Shown here piece by piece: positions 1-7,165 of a stretch of DNA of 17,566 bases; positions within the stretch are counted from its first letter, which is position 1; every line of letters begins with the position of its first letter. The translations under genes and the position numbers were made by a program. The notes under the pieces are model-generated. The model saw nothing but the letters and a program-made list of their open reading frames with translations. It ran no database searches and had not been told where the DNA came from. Source of the stretch: an uncultured Hungatella sp. (GTDB taxonomy: Bacteria > Bacillota > Clostridia > Lachnospirales > Lachnospiraceae); the NCBI GenBank assembly GCA_910586845.1, contig CAJUJV010000031.1:2453-20018 (forward strand), given 5' to 3'.

Positions 1-140
1 GTCCCGAAAGCCACGATGGTCAGTCCGATGATAACCGGAGGCACTCTCAGAAGTCTGGCTGCCGCAGAACTTCCCTCCACAAAAAAATCGGCGCCTTTGA
101 TCAGCAGCGCAAAACCGGCAATAAGCCATACATACTTCAT
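1..140 (-). CDS. Na+/Ca2+ exchanger-family protein, N-terminal part (cut by window edge)
   Basis: The first 46 codons of a gene reading leftward off the window. The start ATG at 140 has a good AAAGGAG-type ribosome binding site (151-157 region). The visible protein begins MKYVWLIAGFALLIKGADFF and continues with VEGSSAAARLL, then PPVIIGLTIVAFG. This is the first membrane helix plus the start of the alpha-1 repeat of the CaCA superfamily (YrbG-like calcium/sodium antiporters), where GAD..V.GSS and P..IIGLTIVAFGTS are conserved. The family exchanges Na+ or K+ for Ca2+ across the cytoplasmic membrane. Only the N-terminus is present, so length and the second alpha repeat cannot be checked. It lies 51 bases downstream of the AGCS symporter but has its own promoter candidate. 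Confidence 0.8.
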   Translation of the reverse strand, partial: MKYVWLIAGFALLIKGADFFVEGSSAAARLLRVPPVIIGLTIVAFG

Positions 141-165
141 AGCTGTTAAACTCCTTTCAGGGACA

Positions 166-195
166 AGTATATTCTACAGACTCCTCTTCTGTCAA
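166..195 (-). promoter_or_regulatory. Promoter for the exchanger gene
   Basis: On the minus strand TTGACA (195-190) and TATACT (171-166) are separated by 18 bp. The -35 box overlaps the stop codon of the upstream symporter gene (192-194). A short inverted repeat (ACAGA 176-180, TCTGT 188-192) lies between the boxes. The match is good for a sigma-A promoter; activity is inferred. Confidence 0.6.
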
Positions 196-1562
196 GGATG
201 AGGCCAGTGAATCTTTTTATGGAGGACCAGGAGAGCCGCAATGTTGGGAAACGCCATAAGACCGTTCCAGATATCCGACAGTTCCCAGACCGCTGTCAGA
301 CTGCTGACACAGCCTAAAAAAACCGCATATCCATAGCAGATCAGATAGGCTTTCCGGATCATATTCCCGGTCTCTTCCGAAACCGTCAGCCACCGCTGTA
401 ACTGTTTCAGAACGGCTTCCAGAGTCTGTCTTCCCAGGTAGTACCAGGCGATCATGGTGGCGAAGGCGAAGACGATCATGGAGCCGGACACCAGATACTG
501 CCCTGCCATTCCCAGAGCTTCCTGAAAACAGTAAGCCGTCAGCACGGCGCCGTCCCATCTGCAGGCTGCCAGTCCGCCGCTGCCTCCCGTGATGCAGAGG
601 ATGACCAGGGCCGTCAGGGTACAGACCAGGATAGTGTCAAAAAACACTTCGAACATGGCCCACATCCCCTGTTCTTCCGGCGTAGTGTGATCTGTGGCGC
701 TGTGGAGGCCTGCCAGGCTTCCCAGCCCTGCTTCGTTGGAGAAGACTCCCCTGGCGATGCCGAACCGGAAGCTTCTCGCGATCCCGTATCCTCCGGCTCC
801 CCCCAGCACGGCCCGGGGCAAAAGTGCACAGCGGAAGATCTCCTCAAAAGCAGGCAGCACCCGGCTGTGATACCGGATCAGCACCGCTGCGGAAAACAGC
901 ACATAGACCCCGGCGGATACGGGCATAAGCCTCTCTGCCACACCGGCCACCCTGGCAGAGCCTCCCCATGCCACGAAGACTACCAGAGCCGTGATGACGA
1001 CGGCACAGGGGACAGGCGGAATCCCGGTCAGATACCGGAGGGTCTGAGCCGCGGAATTGGACTGGACCATACTGCCCATACCCAGGGAGGCCAGAAGACA
1101 CAGGACCCCGTAAAAAAGACTGAGCCCCGGCCTGCTCAGTCCCCTGGACAGATAAACCATGGGACCTCCGATCCACCTCCCCTCAGAATCCCGATAACGG
1201 TATAGGATTCCAAGGCTGGTCTCCGCATAGGCGGTCATCATGCCCAGGGCTGCAGAGACCCACATCCAGAAAATGGCCCCCGGCCCTCCGGCAGTCAGGG
1301 CCGCGGCCACTCCGGCGATATTGCCGGTACCGATGGTGGCTGCCAGAGCCGTACAGGCGGCCTGAAACCTGCTGACAGAATGATCCCGGGGGGAAGCGCC
1401 CTCATCCTGCCCTGCGAAAAGACTTCCCACGGTAAAACGCCACCATACCAGAAATCCGCGAAACTGAAATCCCCCTGATCTTACTGTAAAGAACAGGCCT
1501 GTAAAAAGCAGGAGGGTCAGAAGTCCGGGCCCCCACACAAGGCTGTGAATCTGATGGATCAT
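192..1562 (-). CDS. AGCS-family alanine/glycine:cation symporter
   Basis: A 456-residue polytopic membrane protein of the alanine or glycine:cation symporter family (AlsT/DagA type), which imports small neutral amino acids with Na+. The N-terminus (VWGPGLLTLLLFTGLFFTVR, about residues 9-28) is the usual first helix. The family signature ATIGTGNIAGVA lies at about residues 74-85. The later region EAGLGSLAGLHSATDHTTPEEQG, followed by FFDTILVCTLTALVIL, matches the conserved segment of the family. Length is normal. The start at 1562 has GGAG 6-7 bases upstream. It stands divergent from the phospholipase-like gene and is followed by the exchanger gene. Which amino acid it carries cannot be read from the sequence. 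Confidence 0.92.
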   Translation of the reverse strand: MIHQIHSLVWGPGLLTLLLFTGLFFTVRSGGFQFRGFLVWWRFTVGSLFAGQDEGASPRDHSVSRFQAACTALAATIGTGNIAGVAAALTAGGPGAIFWMWVSAALGMMTAYAETSLGILYRYRDSEGRWIGGPMVYLSRGLSRPGLSLFYGVLCLLASLGMGSMVQSNSAAQTLRYLTGIPPVPCAVVITALVVFVAWGGSARVAGVAERLMPVSAGVYVLFSAAVLIRYHSRVLPAFEEIFRCALLPRAVLGGAGGYGIARSFRFGIARGVFSNEAGLGSLAGLHSATDHTTPEEQGMWAMFEVFFDTILVCTLTALVILCITGGSGGLAACRWDGAVLTAYCFQEALGMAGQYLVSGSMIVFAFATMIAWYYLGRQTLEAVLKQLQRWLTVSEETGNMIRKAYLICYGYAVFLGCVSSLTAVWELSDIWNGLMAFPNIAALLVLHKKIHWPHP

Positions 1563-1624
1563 AGCAGCTCCAATAGTTCTTTTTTACCTTGTATTCACGG
1601 GAAGGCAATTTTATTCACAGACCC

Positions 1625-1653
1625 TTTCAACCTGACTGAAAAAATGGTATACT
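1625..1653 (+). promoter_or_regulatory. Extended -10 promoter for the phospholipase C-like gene
   Basis: TATACT at 1648-1653 is preceded by TGG (1645-1647), an extended -10 element. A weak -35 (TTTCAA, 1625-1630) sits 17 bp upstream. The predicted transcript starts near 1660, exactly at the first paired base of the structured leader. Confidence 0.6.
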
Positions 1654-1660
1654 GTTTACT

Positions 1661-1780
1661 ATGAAAGTCCGCCGCCGAAGGCGGCATGAATTCAGGTATG
1701 CCCAGTGCGCCCGCCAAACTTTCATGTGAGGTGATACACCCGCCCGCCGGGCGCATGCAGGTTCACAATGAAACCATCAC
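1661..1780 (+). promoter_or_regulatory. Structured 5' leader, possible cis-regulatory RNA
   Basis: A 120-base leader with two nested folds. Fold 1 is closed by ATGAAAGT (1661-1668) pairing with ACTTTCAT (1718-1725) and contains the perfect hairpin GCCGCC-GAA-GGCGGC (1671-1685). Fold 2 is closed by GTGAT (1731-1735) with ATCAC (1776-1780) and contains CGCCC-GCC-GGGCG (1741-1753) and GGTT/AACC (1760-1763 with 1772-1775), giving a three-way junction. It ends 2 bases before the Shine-Dalgarno GGAGG (1783-1787). TGCGCCCGCC (1706-1715) can instead pair with GCCGGGCGCA (1746-1755, one mismatch), which is incompatible with fold 2. I do not recognise a known riboswitch class; the regulatory role is inferred. 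Confidence 0.45.
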
Positions 1781-1793
1781 ACGGAGGTGCCAT

Positions 1794-2771
1794 ATGCCCG
1801 GATTTACTACTCACTACATTTTGGGAATGAAGGCCTACAACGACCTCCCTTCCAACCAGCTAAAACATATTATCTCCAAATACCGCTGGCTCTACCAGCT
1901 GGGACTCCAGGGACCGGACATGTTTTTCTACAACATCCCCATTCTCCGCCACCGGGATTACCGCAATGTAGGTTCTTACATGCATGAACATCATGTCAGT
2001 CTCTTTTTTCAGGTTTACTTAAAACAGATGTCGCAGATCACTTCGAATCAGCAGCGGGAACAGGCCCTGGCCTATTTCTGCGGATACCTGTGCCATTACA
2101 TCGGCGATTCCATCTGTCACCCCTATGTATACGGCCGGATCCACTATGATATCAACAACCCCAGCAGTCAGCATCACGGACTCCACGCAGAGCTGGAAAA
2201 CGACATTGATGCCCTTCTGCTCCGCAAGTACAAAAAGAAAAAGCCGTCGGAATTTAACCAGGCGGCCACAATCTGTCTCAACGGTCAGGAAACTCAGTTC
2301 CTATCCCGTCTTCTGTCCGATTGTATTAATGAAACCTATTATCCCATCACCTACCGGAATAATTTCCAGGTATCCGCCAGGGTCGTCCATCAGTCCATCC
2401 TGGCCCTCCGCTTCGGCTGCCGTACCCTTTCCGACCCCTCGGGGAAAAAACGCAGCAGCATCGAATTTTTCGAATCCATTTTTCTGAAAAATCCTGTGGC
2501 TTCCAGGAAACTGGTCACAGACCATGTGGCCAACCCGCGGTGGAGTCTGAATCTGGATCATCAGATCTGGTGCAATCCCTGGAACCGGCAGATGGCTTCC
2601 ACCCAGTCCTTCCCGGAGCTGTTCCGGCAGTGCCTGTCCAAATGCAGGACCATCTACTATATGATGAATCAGCTGCTGACCGACCGGAGGCCTGCCGCCG
2701 AAAGAGATTACTCTTCTCTCATACAGGAGCTGGGCAATTATTCCTACCACAGCGGCCTGGATGTGGGATAG
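1794..2771 (+). CDS. Zinc-dependent phospholipase C family protein
   Basis: A 325-residue protein starting MPGFTTHYILG, related to the zinc-dependent phospholipase C/S1-P1 nuclease-like fold (PF00882 type). Candidate metal ligands are visible in order: H7, the GPD motif (40-42), HEHH (64-67), CHYIGDSICHP (100-110, with H101 and H109) and HHGLHAELE (127-135). No signal peptide is seen, so unlike secreted clostridial alpha-toxins it is probably cytoplasmic. Proteins of this type are common in Lachnospiraceae and their substrate is not established. The ATG at 1794 is chosen because GGAGG (1783-1787) lies 6 bases upstream; the frame stays open back to 1686 but that part is the structured leader. 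No terminator is evident before the convergent lipoprotein gene. Confidence 0.82.
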   Translation: MPGFTTHYILGMKAYNDLPSNQLKHIISKYRWLYQLGLQGPDMFFYNIPILRHRDYRNVGSYMHEHHVSLFFQVYLKQMSQITSNQQREQALAYFCGYLCHYIGDSICHPYVYGRIHYDINNPSSQHHGLHAELENDIDALLLRKYKKKKPSEFNQAATICLNGQETQFLSRLLSDCINETYYPITYRNNFQVSARVVHQSILALRFGCRTLSDPSGKKRSSIEFFESIFLKNPVASRKLVTDHVANPRWSLNLDHQIWCNPWNRQMASTQSFPELFRQCLSKCRTIYYMMNQLLTDRRPAAERDYSSLIQELGNYSYHSGLDVG

Positions 2772-2810
2772 GGCATCCCGGGAGGGGAACCGGGAGGTTT
2801 CGGTTATGTT

Positions 2811-3338
2811 CTAAGACTCTGCCGATGTCTCCTCTTCTCCTCCCGGGCTGACCGGACGGTACTCTCCAGCAGGGATGGTATCTTCCAGGATCCAGGTTTC
2901 TCTATTGTCCTTTACGTCATCAGGCCCTACCATGACGTAGATATTGTATCTGCTCACATATCCGCCGTAGGAATCCTCCGTGGAACGGGCATAGTCGTGA
3001 TTCTGCTCCCAGATCAGGTCATTAAATCCCTTGATCACCTCGGTGGCGTACTCGGCCGCCTCTTCCCCTGAGATGGTGGTATTCAGCAGAAGATAAAACC
3101 TGATAAAATTATCTTCGTCGTATACACCCGCGTTGACCGTCTCAATAAAGGGATAGGCATCCGTGTCCGCGTAGATCTCGTCAAAATCCTCCCACAGCTG
3201 CTCCCACACAATCCCGTCTGCTGACGGAGGCACGTCTCCTTCTCCGTTATTCTGTCCCCCGTCGGGAACAATGTTGCTCTTAGTACAGCCGCTGCACAGC
3301 AGACAGATGGCAGCCAGCAATAAAATCCATCGTTTCAT
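2811..3338 (-). CDS. Small putative lipoprotein of unknown function
   Basis: A 175-residue protein beginning MKRWILLLAAICLLCSGC, a short basic n-region, a hydrophobic core and a lipobox-like end with Cys18 as the probable lipidated residue. The mature part starts with a flexible stretch (TKSNIVPDGGQNNGEGD), continues as an acidic alpha/beta-looking domain rich in aromatic residues, and ends in an acidic EEETSAES tail. I do not recognise the family. The start at 3338 is chosen over the open frame to 3422 because AGGAGG lies about 9 bases upstream and the signal sequence begins there. It is divergent from the BCCT transporter gene, so a role as a surface partner or sensor is possible but unsupported. 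Confidence 0.8.
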   Translation of the reverse strand: MKRWILLLAAICLLCSGCTKSNIVPDGGQNNGEGDVPPSADGIVWEQLWEDFDEIYADTDAYPFIETVNAGVYDEDNFIRFYLLLNTTISGEEAAEYATEVIKGFNDLIWEQNHDYARSTEDSYGGYVSRYNIYVMVGPDDVKDNRETWILEDTIPAGEYRPVSPGGEEETSAES

Positions 3339-3372
3339 AGCAATCTTCCTCCTTCTTCTTAACGACCCCTGT

Positions 3373-3378
3373 ATTATA
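3373..3378 (-). promoter_or_regulatory. Possible -10 box of the lipoprotein gene
   Basis: TATAAT on the minus strand (3378-3373), 35 bases upstream of the lipoprotein start, in an A/T-rich stretch. No convincing -35 box is at the right distance, so this is a weak call. Confidence 0.35.
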
Positions 3379-3443
3379 TAGGAAAACTTTTTATTTTTGT
3401 AGGGGTTTTTATAAAAAGTCATAAAATCTTCATACTTTTCCCC

Positions 3444-3472
3444 TTGTCAAATCCTGCTTCCGGTGGTAATAT
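3444..3472 (+). promoter_or_regulatory. Promoter of the BCCT transporter gene
   Basis: TTGTCA (3444-3449), a 17 bp spacer and TATAAT-like TAATAT (3467-3472) preceded by TGG, an extended -10. The expected start of transcription is near 3479. This is one of the best promoter matches in the window. Confidence 0.7.
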
Positions 3473-3508
3473 GTTCAATATAACAAAATTTTTATATTTT
3501 TTGAACAT
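3471..3508 (+). repeat. Operator-like inverted repeat on the BCCT promoter
   Basis: ATGTTCAA (3471-3478) and TTGAACAT (3501-3508) form a perfect 8-bp inverted repeat with a 22-bp centre. TATAA (3479-3483) and TTATA (3492-3496) form inner arms. The left arm overlaps the -10 box and lies upstream of the expected transcript start, so it would not be in the mRNA. That favours a DNA operator over an RNA hairpin. The right arm ends 2 bases before GGAGG (3511-3515). Confidence 0.5.
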
Positions 3509-3521
3509 ATGGAGGCTATTT

Positions 3522-5060
3522 ATGGATATCCGACCCAATAACAACAGCAGACAGCCGGTCCGCCAGCTGGATCTTGTTACTACTTTGATCCCTTTTATCT
3601 GCATCCTTCTTTTATGCACCGTGTTTTTTATTGATCCGGAAGGTTCCGGCAGCGTCCTGGCGTCCATCCGGTATTTTCTGGGGGATGAGCTTGGAAGCTG
3701 CTACCTCCTCATGGGGCTGGGGATCTTTCTCTGCTCCCTCTACATCGCTTTCTCCCCCTACGGCTCCATCGTTCTGGGAGATGAAAAAAAACCTCAGTAT
3801 TCTTCTTTCCAGTGGGGTTCCATGATGTTTACAGCCGGACTGGCCGCTGACATCCTGTTCTACTCCCTGTGCGAATGGATCCTCTACGCAGGAGAGCCCA
3901 GGATCTCACAGATGGGAGAGATTCAGGACTGGGCTCCCACCTACGCCCTGTTTCACTGGGGACCTATCCCCTGGAGCTTCTACGTGACTCTGGCCGTGGC
4001 CTTCGGTTTTATGCTCCATGTGCGCAGGCGCAGCAAACAGAAATATTCCGAGGCCTGCCGTCCTCTTCTGGGAAACCATGTAGACGGCATTCCCGGAAAG
4101 CTTATCGACCTGACTGCCGTATTCGCTCTCCTGGCAGGGACTGCCACCACTTTTTCTCTGGCCACCCCTCTGCTGTCCTCTGCCGTCAGCCATGTGTTCG
4201 GTCTGACCCAGAACCATTTTCTCACCATACTGATCCTGGCGGTCATCTGCGTCACCTACACGGTCACCGTCTATTTCGGCATGAAAGGCGTGGCAAAGCT
4301 GGCAGCCTCCTGCTCTTATCTGTTCTTTGCTCTTCTGGCCTATGTGCTCATAGGGGGAGGGCAGATGCGCTATACCATAGAGACCGGTCTCACCGCTCTG
4401 GGAAACCTGACTCAGAATTTTATCACTCTGTCTACCTGGACCGATTCTCTGAGGACTTCCTCCTTTCCGCAGAACTGGACGATTTTCTACTGGGCCTACT
4501 GGATGGTGTGGTGCGTGGCCACTCCTTTCTTTATCGGCTCCATCAGCAGAGGCCGGACCATCCGTCAGACTATCCTGGGAGGATACTTTTACGGATTGTC
4601 GGGAACTTTTACTTCTTTTATCATACTGGGAAATTACGGGCTGAACCTGCAGATGACCGGAAAGCTGGATCTCATGGGACTGTATGCCGGAACGGGAGAC
4701 CTGTATCAGGTCATCATGGCCGTCATGAAAAACCTGCCCCTGTCTCAGGCAGGCCTGATCCTGCTGGCAGTGACCATGGTAGCCTTCTACGCCACTTCCT
4801 TTGATGCCCTGACCATGGTGGCTGCCACCTACTCCTACAAAGAACTTCCGGACGGAGCGGAGCCTCACAAGAACGTGAAACTGTTCTGGGCCGTACTGCT
4901 GATGCTGCTGCCCATGGTCCTGATCTTCTCCGACAGCTCCATGGCCAATCTGCAGTCCGTGTCCATCATCGCCGCCTTCCCCGTAGGGCTTATCATTATC
5001 CTCATCGTAGCCAGCTTCTTTAAGGATGCAGGAGAGTATCTGAAAGGGTCGAAAGAATAG
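3522..5060 (+). CDS. BCCT-family transporter (betaine/carnitine/choline type)
   Basis: A 512-residue membrane protein of the betaine-choline-carnitine transporter family, which carries quaternary ammonium compounds across the cytoplasmic membrane. The diagnostic aromatic-rich segment WTIFYWAYWMVW lies at residues 319-330 and is followed by PFFIGSISRGRTIRQTILGG, the family's conserved loop and helix. An Gly/Ala-rich helix (FTAGLAADILFYSLCEWI, about 103-120) corresponds to the substrate-path region. About twelve hydrophobic segments can be counted. Length is normal for the family and no long C-terminal osmosensing tail is present. The ATG at 3522 is preferred because GGAGG sits 6 bases upstream. 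The substrate, and whether it is an Na+ symporter or a CaiT-like exchanger, cannot be decided. Confidence 0.9.
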   Translation: MDIRPNNNSRQPVRQLDLVTTLIPFICILLLCTVFFIDPEGSGSVLASIRYFLGDELGSCYLLMGLGIFLCSLYIAFSPYGSIVLGDEKKPQYSSFQWGSMMFTAGLAADILFYSLCEWILYAGEPRISQMGEIQDWAPTYALFHWGPIPWSFYVTLAVAFGFMLHVRRRSKQKYSEACRPLLGNHVDGIPGKLIDLTAVFALLAGTATTFSLATPLLSSAVSHVFGLTQNHFLTILILAVICVTYTVTVYFGMKGVAKLAASCSYLFFALLAYVLIGGGQMRYTIETGLTALGNLTQNFITLSTWTDSLRTSSFPQNWTIFYWAYWMVWCVATPFFIGSISRGRTIRQTILGGYFYGLSGTFTSFIILGNYGLNLQMTGKLDLMGLYAGTGDLYQVIMAVMKNLPLSQAGLILLAVTMVAFYATSFDALTMVAATYSYKELPDGAEPHKNVKLFWAVLLMLLPMVLIFSDSSMANLQSVSIIAAFPVGLIIILIVASFFKDAGEYLKGSKE

Positions 5061-5089
5061 TTTACACCCGCTTAAACTTCTGATATACT
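5061..5089 (+). promoter_or_regulatory. Promoter of the 51-residue membrane protein
   Basis: TTTACA (5061-5066), a 17 bp spacer and TATACT (5084-5089) with the extended TGA (5081-5083). It begins directly after the BCCT stop codon. The expected transcript starts near 5096, and its leader contains the perfect hairpin CCCGTC-GCA-GACGGG (5111-5125). Confidence 0.65.
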
Positions 5090-5155
5090 GATACTTGTTG
5101 TAACAGGGGACCCGTCGCAGACGGGAGAATCACAGGTTTTCACAGGAGGGAAAGC

Positions 5156-5311
5156 ATGAAGCAGGAGATGTACGATTTATTTAAACTGGTTACCAATGTG
5201 GCATTTTATTCGCTGGCGGCATACATCATTTTCAGTTCAATACGCAAGGCAAAGTCGTCAGGAAAAATCCGCGGCAAAAAATCCGACAAAACGTCAGATA
5301 AAGAGGACTGA
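5156..5311 (+). CDS. Small single-span membrane protein, 51 residues
   Basis: The reading frame encodes MKQEMYDLFKLVTNVAFYSL, then AAYIIFSSIRKAK and a strongly basic and acidic tail ending TSDKED. A single hydrophobic segment covers about residues 11-28. The distal end (R30 onward) is lysine-rich, so the tail probably faces the cytoplasm. A very good Shine-Dalgarno AGGAGGG lies 5 bases upstream of the ATG, a strong promoter lies upstream and a terminator follows 16 bases after the stop, so this is a self-contained gene. I do not recognise a family. It could be a small regulator or partner of a membrane complex, but nothing in the sequence tells which. Confidence 0.72.
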   Translation: MKQEMYDLFKLVTNVAFYSLAAYIIFSSIRKAKSSGKIRGKKSDKTSDKED

Positions 5312-5326
5312 CCGTCTGTATTTCTG

Positions 5327-5384
5327 AAAAAACTCCTTTTTGAAAGAAGTCATTATGACAATTCTTATCAAAAAGGAGTTTTTT
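5327..5384. terminator. Long bidirectional Rho-independent terminator
   Basis: Two 17-base arms (5327-5343 and 5368-5384) are exact reverse complements, with an A-run at one outer end and a T-run at the other, so it can work in both directions. The centre continues pairing (AAGAA with TTCTT, GTCAT with ATGAC) with small bulges, giving a stem of about 27 pairs. It separates the small membrane protein gene from the convergent ABC-F gene. Confidence 0.9.
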
Positions 5385-5420
5385 ACGGAAACGTCCGGCG
5401 GCTGTCTCCATGCATTTTAT

Positions 5421-7040
5421 TTATGCCTCTATCTCTTCCTCTTCCTTCACCTCAATGGTAAATACCTGTCTCTTTCTTGCCATCTCGTCGTTCTCCAGAT
5501 ACTCGTCATAAGTGGTGATCTTGTCGATAAGCTGGCCGTTTACGATCTCCATGATACGGTTGGCCGTGGTCTGGACGATCTGATGGTCTCTGGACGAAAA
5601 GATCAGAACTCCGGGGAACTTCATCAGGCCGTTGTTCAGGGCCGTGATGGCCTCCATGTCCAGATGGTCCGTAGGCTCATCCAGCATCAGCACGTTGGCG
5701 CCGGAGATCATCAGCTTGGACAGCATACAGCGGACCTTCTCTCCTCCGGACAGAACTCTGAGCTTCTTCACTCCGTCCTCTCCGGCAAAGAGCATCCTTC
5801 CCAGGAAGCCCCGGACATAGGTGGCGTCTTTCTCGGGAGAATACTGGGTCAGCCAGTCCACAATAGTGTCGTCGCTGGCAAATTCAGCCGAGTTGTCCTT
5901 GGGGAAATACGACTGGGTAGTCGTCAGCCCCCATTTATAGCTTCCCTCATCCGGCTCCATCTCCCCTGCCAGTATCTTGAAAAGAACCGTCTTGGCATGC
6001 TCGTTGGGACCCACGAGAGCTACCTTGTCCTCCCGGTTCAGGATAAAGGAGATATTGTCCAGAACCTTGACGCCGTCGATGGTCTTGGACAGATTCTGTA
6101 CCGTCAGGACTTCATTACCGATCTCCCGGAAGGGCCGGAAATCGATGTAGGGATATTTTCTGCTGGAAGGCTTGATGTCATCCAGCTCGATCTTCTCCAG
6201 GGCCCGCTTTCTGGAAGTAGCCTGCTTGGATTTGGAGGCATTGGCGGAGAAGCGCTGGATAAATTCCTGCAGTTCCTTGATCTTCTCTTCCTTTTTCCTG
6301 TTGGCCTCCTTCATCTGGCGGACCATCAGCTGGCTGGACTCGTACCAGAAATCATAGTTTCCGGCATACAGCTGGATCTTGCCGTAATCGATATCCGCCG
6401 TGTGGGTACATACTTTGTTGAGAAAATACCGGTCGTGGGACACTACAATGACCGTATTCTCAAATCCGATGAGAAATTCCTCCAGCCACGCGATGGCATC
6501 CAGGTCCAGATGGTTGGTAGGCTCATCCAGAAGCAGAATATCCGGATTGCCGAAGAGGGCCTGAGCCAGCAGCACCTTCACCTTCAGGGATCCTGTCAGG
6601 TCCTTCATCAGCGTGTAATGATGCTCCGTTTCCACCCCCAGACCGTTGAGCAGGTTTGCCGCGTCGGACTCTGCCTCCCATCCGTTCATCTCCGCAAATT
6701 CCGCTTCCAGGTCCGCTGCCCGGATCCCGTCCTCGTCGCTGAAATCTTCTTTCATGTAGATGGCATCTTTTTCTTTCATCACCTGATACAGCCGGGGATT
6801 GCCCATGATTACGTATTTAAAATGGTCCTGCTGCAAAAAGGACAGACGCTGGCCGGGAGTGATCACTACGTCCCCTGTGGTGGAATCCAGCTGACCTGAC
6901 AAAATCTTTAAAAATGTAGACTTGCCGGCGCCGTTGGCTCCGATGAGGCCATAGCAGTTACCTTCCGTAAACTTGATGTTCACATCTTCAAATAATGCTT
7001 TCTTGCCTACACGCAGAGTTACATTGTTTGCACTGATCAT
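5421..7040 (-). CDS. ABC-F family ATPase, YkpA/YbiT-like
   Basis: A 539-residue soluble protein with two ABC ATPase domains and no membrane part. Domain 1 has Walker A GANGAGKST (34-42) and Walker B LLLDEPTNHLD (169-179). Domain 2 has LSGGEKVR followed by LMLDEPTDHLD. A lysine-rich linker (about 240-290) joins them. ABC-F proteins act on the ribosome; this subfamily resembles Bacillus YkpA and E. coli YbiT, and is not an obvious antibiotic-resistance type. Odd points: the first signature reads LTGSL instead of LSGGE, and the second Walker A reads GPNEHAKTV, missing the usual GKS/T pattern. Related deviations occur in this subfamily. The ATG at 7040 is preferred over an upstream GTG (7049) because the GTG is inside the Shine-Dalgarno AAAGGTG. 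Confidence 0.92.
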   Translation of the reverse strand: MISANNVTLRVGKKALFEDVNIKFTEGNCYGLIGANGAGKSTFLKILSGQLDSTTGDVVITPGQRLSFLQQDHFKYVIMGNPRLYQVMKEKDAIYMKEDFSDEDGIRAADLEAEFAEMNGWEAESDAANLLNGLGVETEHHYTLMKDLTGSLKVKVLLAQALFGNPDILLLDEPTNHLDLDAIAWLEEFLIGFENTVIVVSHDRYFLNKVCTHTADIDYGKIQLYAGNYDFWYESSQLMVRQMKEANRKKEEKIKELQEFIQRFSANASKSKQATSRKRALEKIELDDIKPSSRKYPYIDFRPFREIGNEVLTVQNLSKTIDGVKVLDNISFILNREDKVALVGPNEHAKTVLFKILAGEMEPDEGSYKWGLTTTQSYFPKDNSAEFASDDTIVDWLTQYSPEKDATYVRGFLGRMLFAGEDGVKKLRVLSGGEKVRCMLSKLMISGANVLMLDEPTDHLDMEAITALNNGLMKFPGVLIFSSRDHQIVQTTANRIMEIVNGQLIDKITTYDEYLENDEMARKRQVFTIEVKEEEEIEA

Positions 7041-7079
7041 TGCTTTCACCTTTCTGAATTAAATTTCCTATTCCCAATA

Positions 7080-7096
7080 TTCACAGGTTTTGTGAA
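7080..7096. repeat. Inverted repeat in the ABC-F leader
   Basis: TTCACA (7080-7085) and TGTGAA (7091-7096) form a perfect dyad with a 5-base centre. It begins about 6 bases after the expected transcript start of the ABC-F gene, a usual place for a repressor operator. A small mRNA hairpin is the alternative. Confidence 0.4.
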
Positions 7097-7108
7097 AATG
7101 TCACTCCT

Positions 7109-7136
7109 ATTGTACATGAAAATTTCGATTTTGCAA
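7109..7136 (-). promoter_or_regulatory. Promoter of the ABC-F gene
   Basis: On the minus strand TTGCAA (7136-7131), a 16 bp spacer and TACAAT (7114-7109). It lies in an A/T-rich gap between moeA and the ABC-F gene, so the ABC-F gene is probably transcribed apart from the moeA operon. No clear terminator follows moeA. Confidence 0.6.
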
Positions 7137-7165
7137 GTGTTTTCCTGCGGAAATCCCAGGAGAGA

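Noticed and set aside
1686..1793. Upstream extension of the phospholipase-like protein by 36 codons
   Set aside because: The stretch is a structured leader and the internal ATG at 1794 has the ribosome binding site and the conserved MPGFTTHYILG start.
2772..2810. Terminator between the convergent phospholipase-like and lipoprotein genes
   Set aside because: Only a 5-bp CCCGG/CCGGG stem with an 8-base loop and no T-run is present.
3906..4868. A 320-codon open frame on the minus strand
   Set aside because: Antisense to the BCCT transporter; no motif or ribosome binding site.
5327..5384. Palindromic element as a miniature transposable element
   Set aside because: It has an A-run and T-run at its ends, lies between convergent genes, has no target duplication and occurs once in the window, so a bidirectional terminator explains it.
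5340..6899. A 519-codon open frame on the plus strand
   Set aside because: It is antisense to the ABC-F gene and begins inside the terminator. The translation lacks any family motif.
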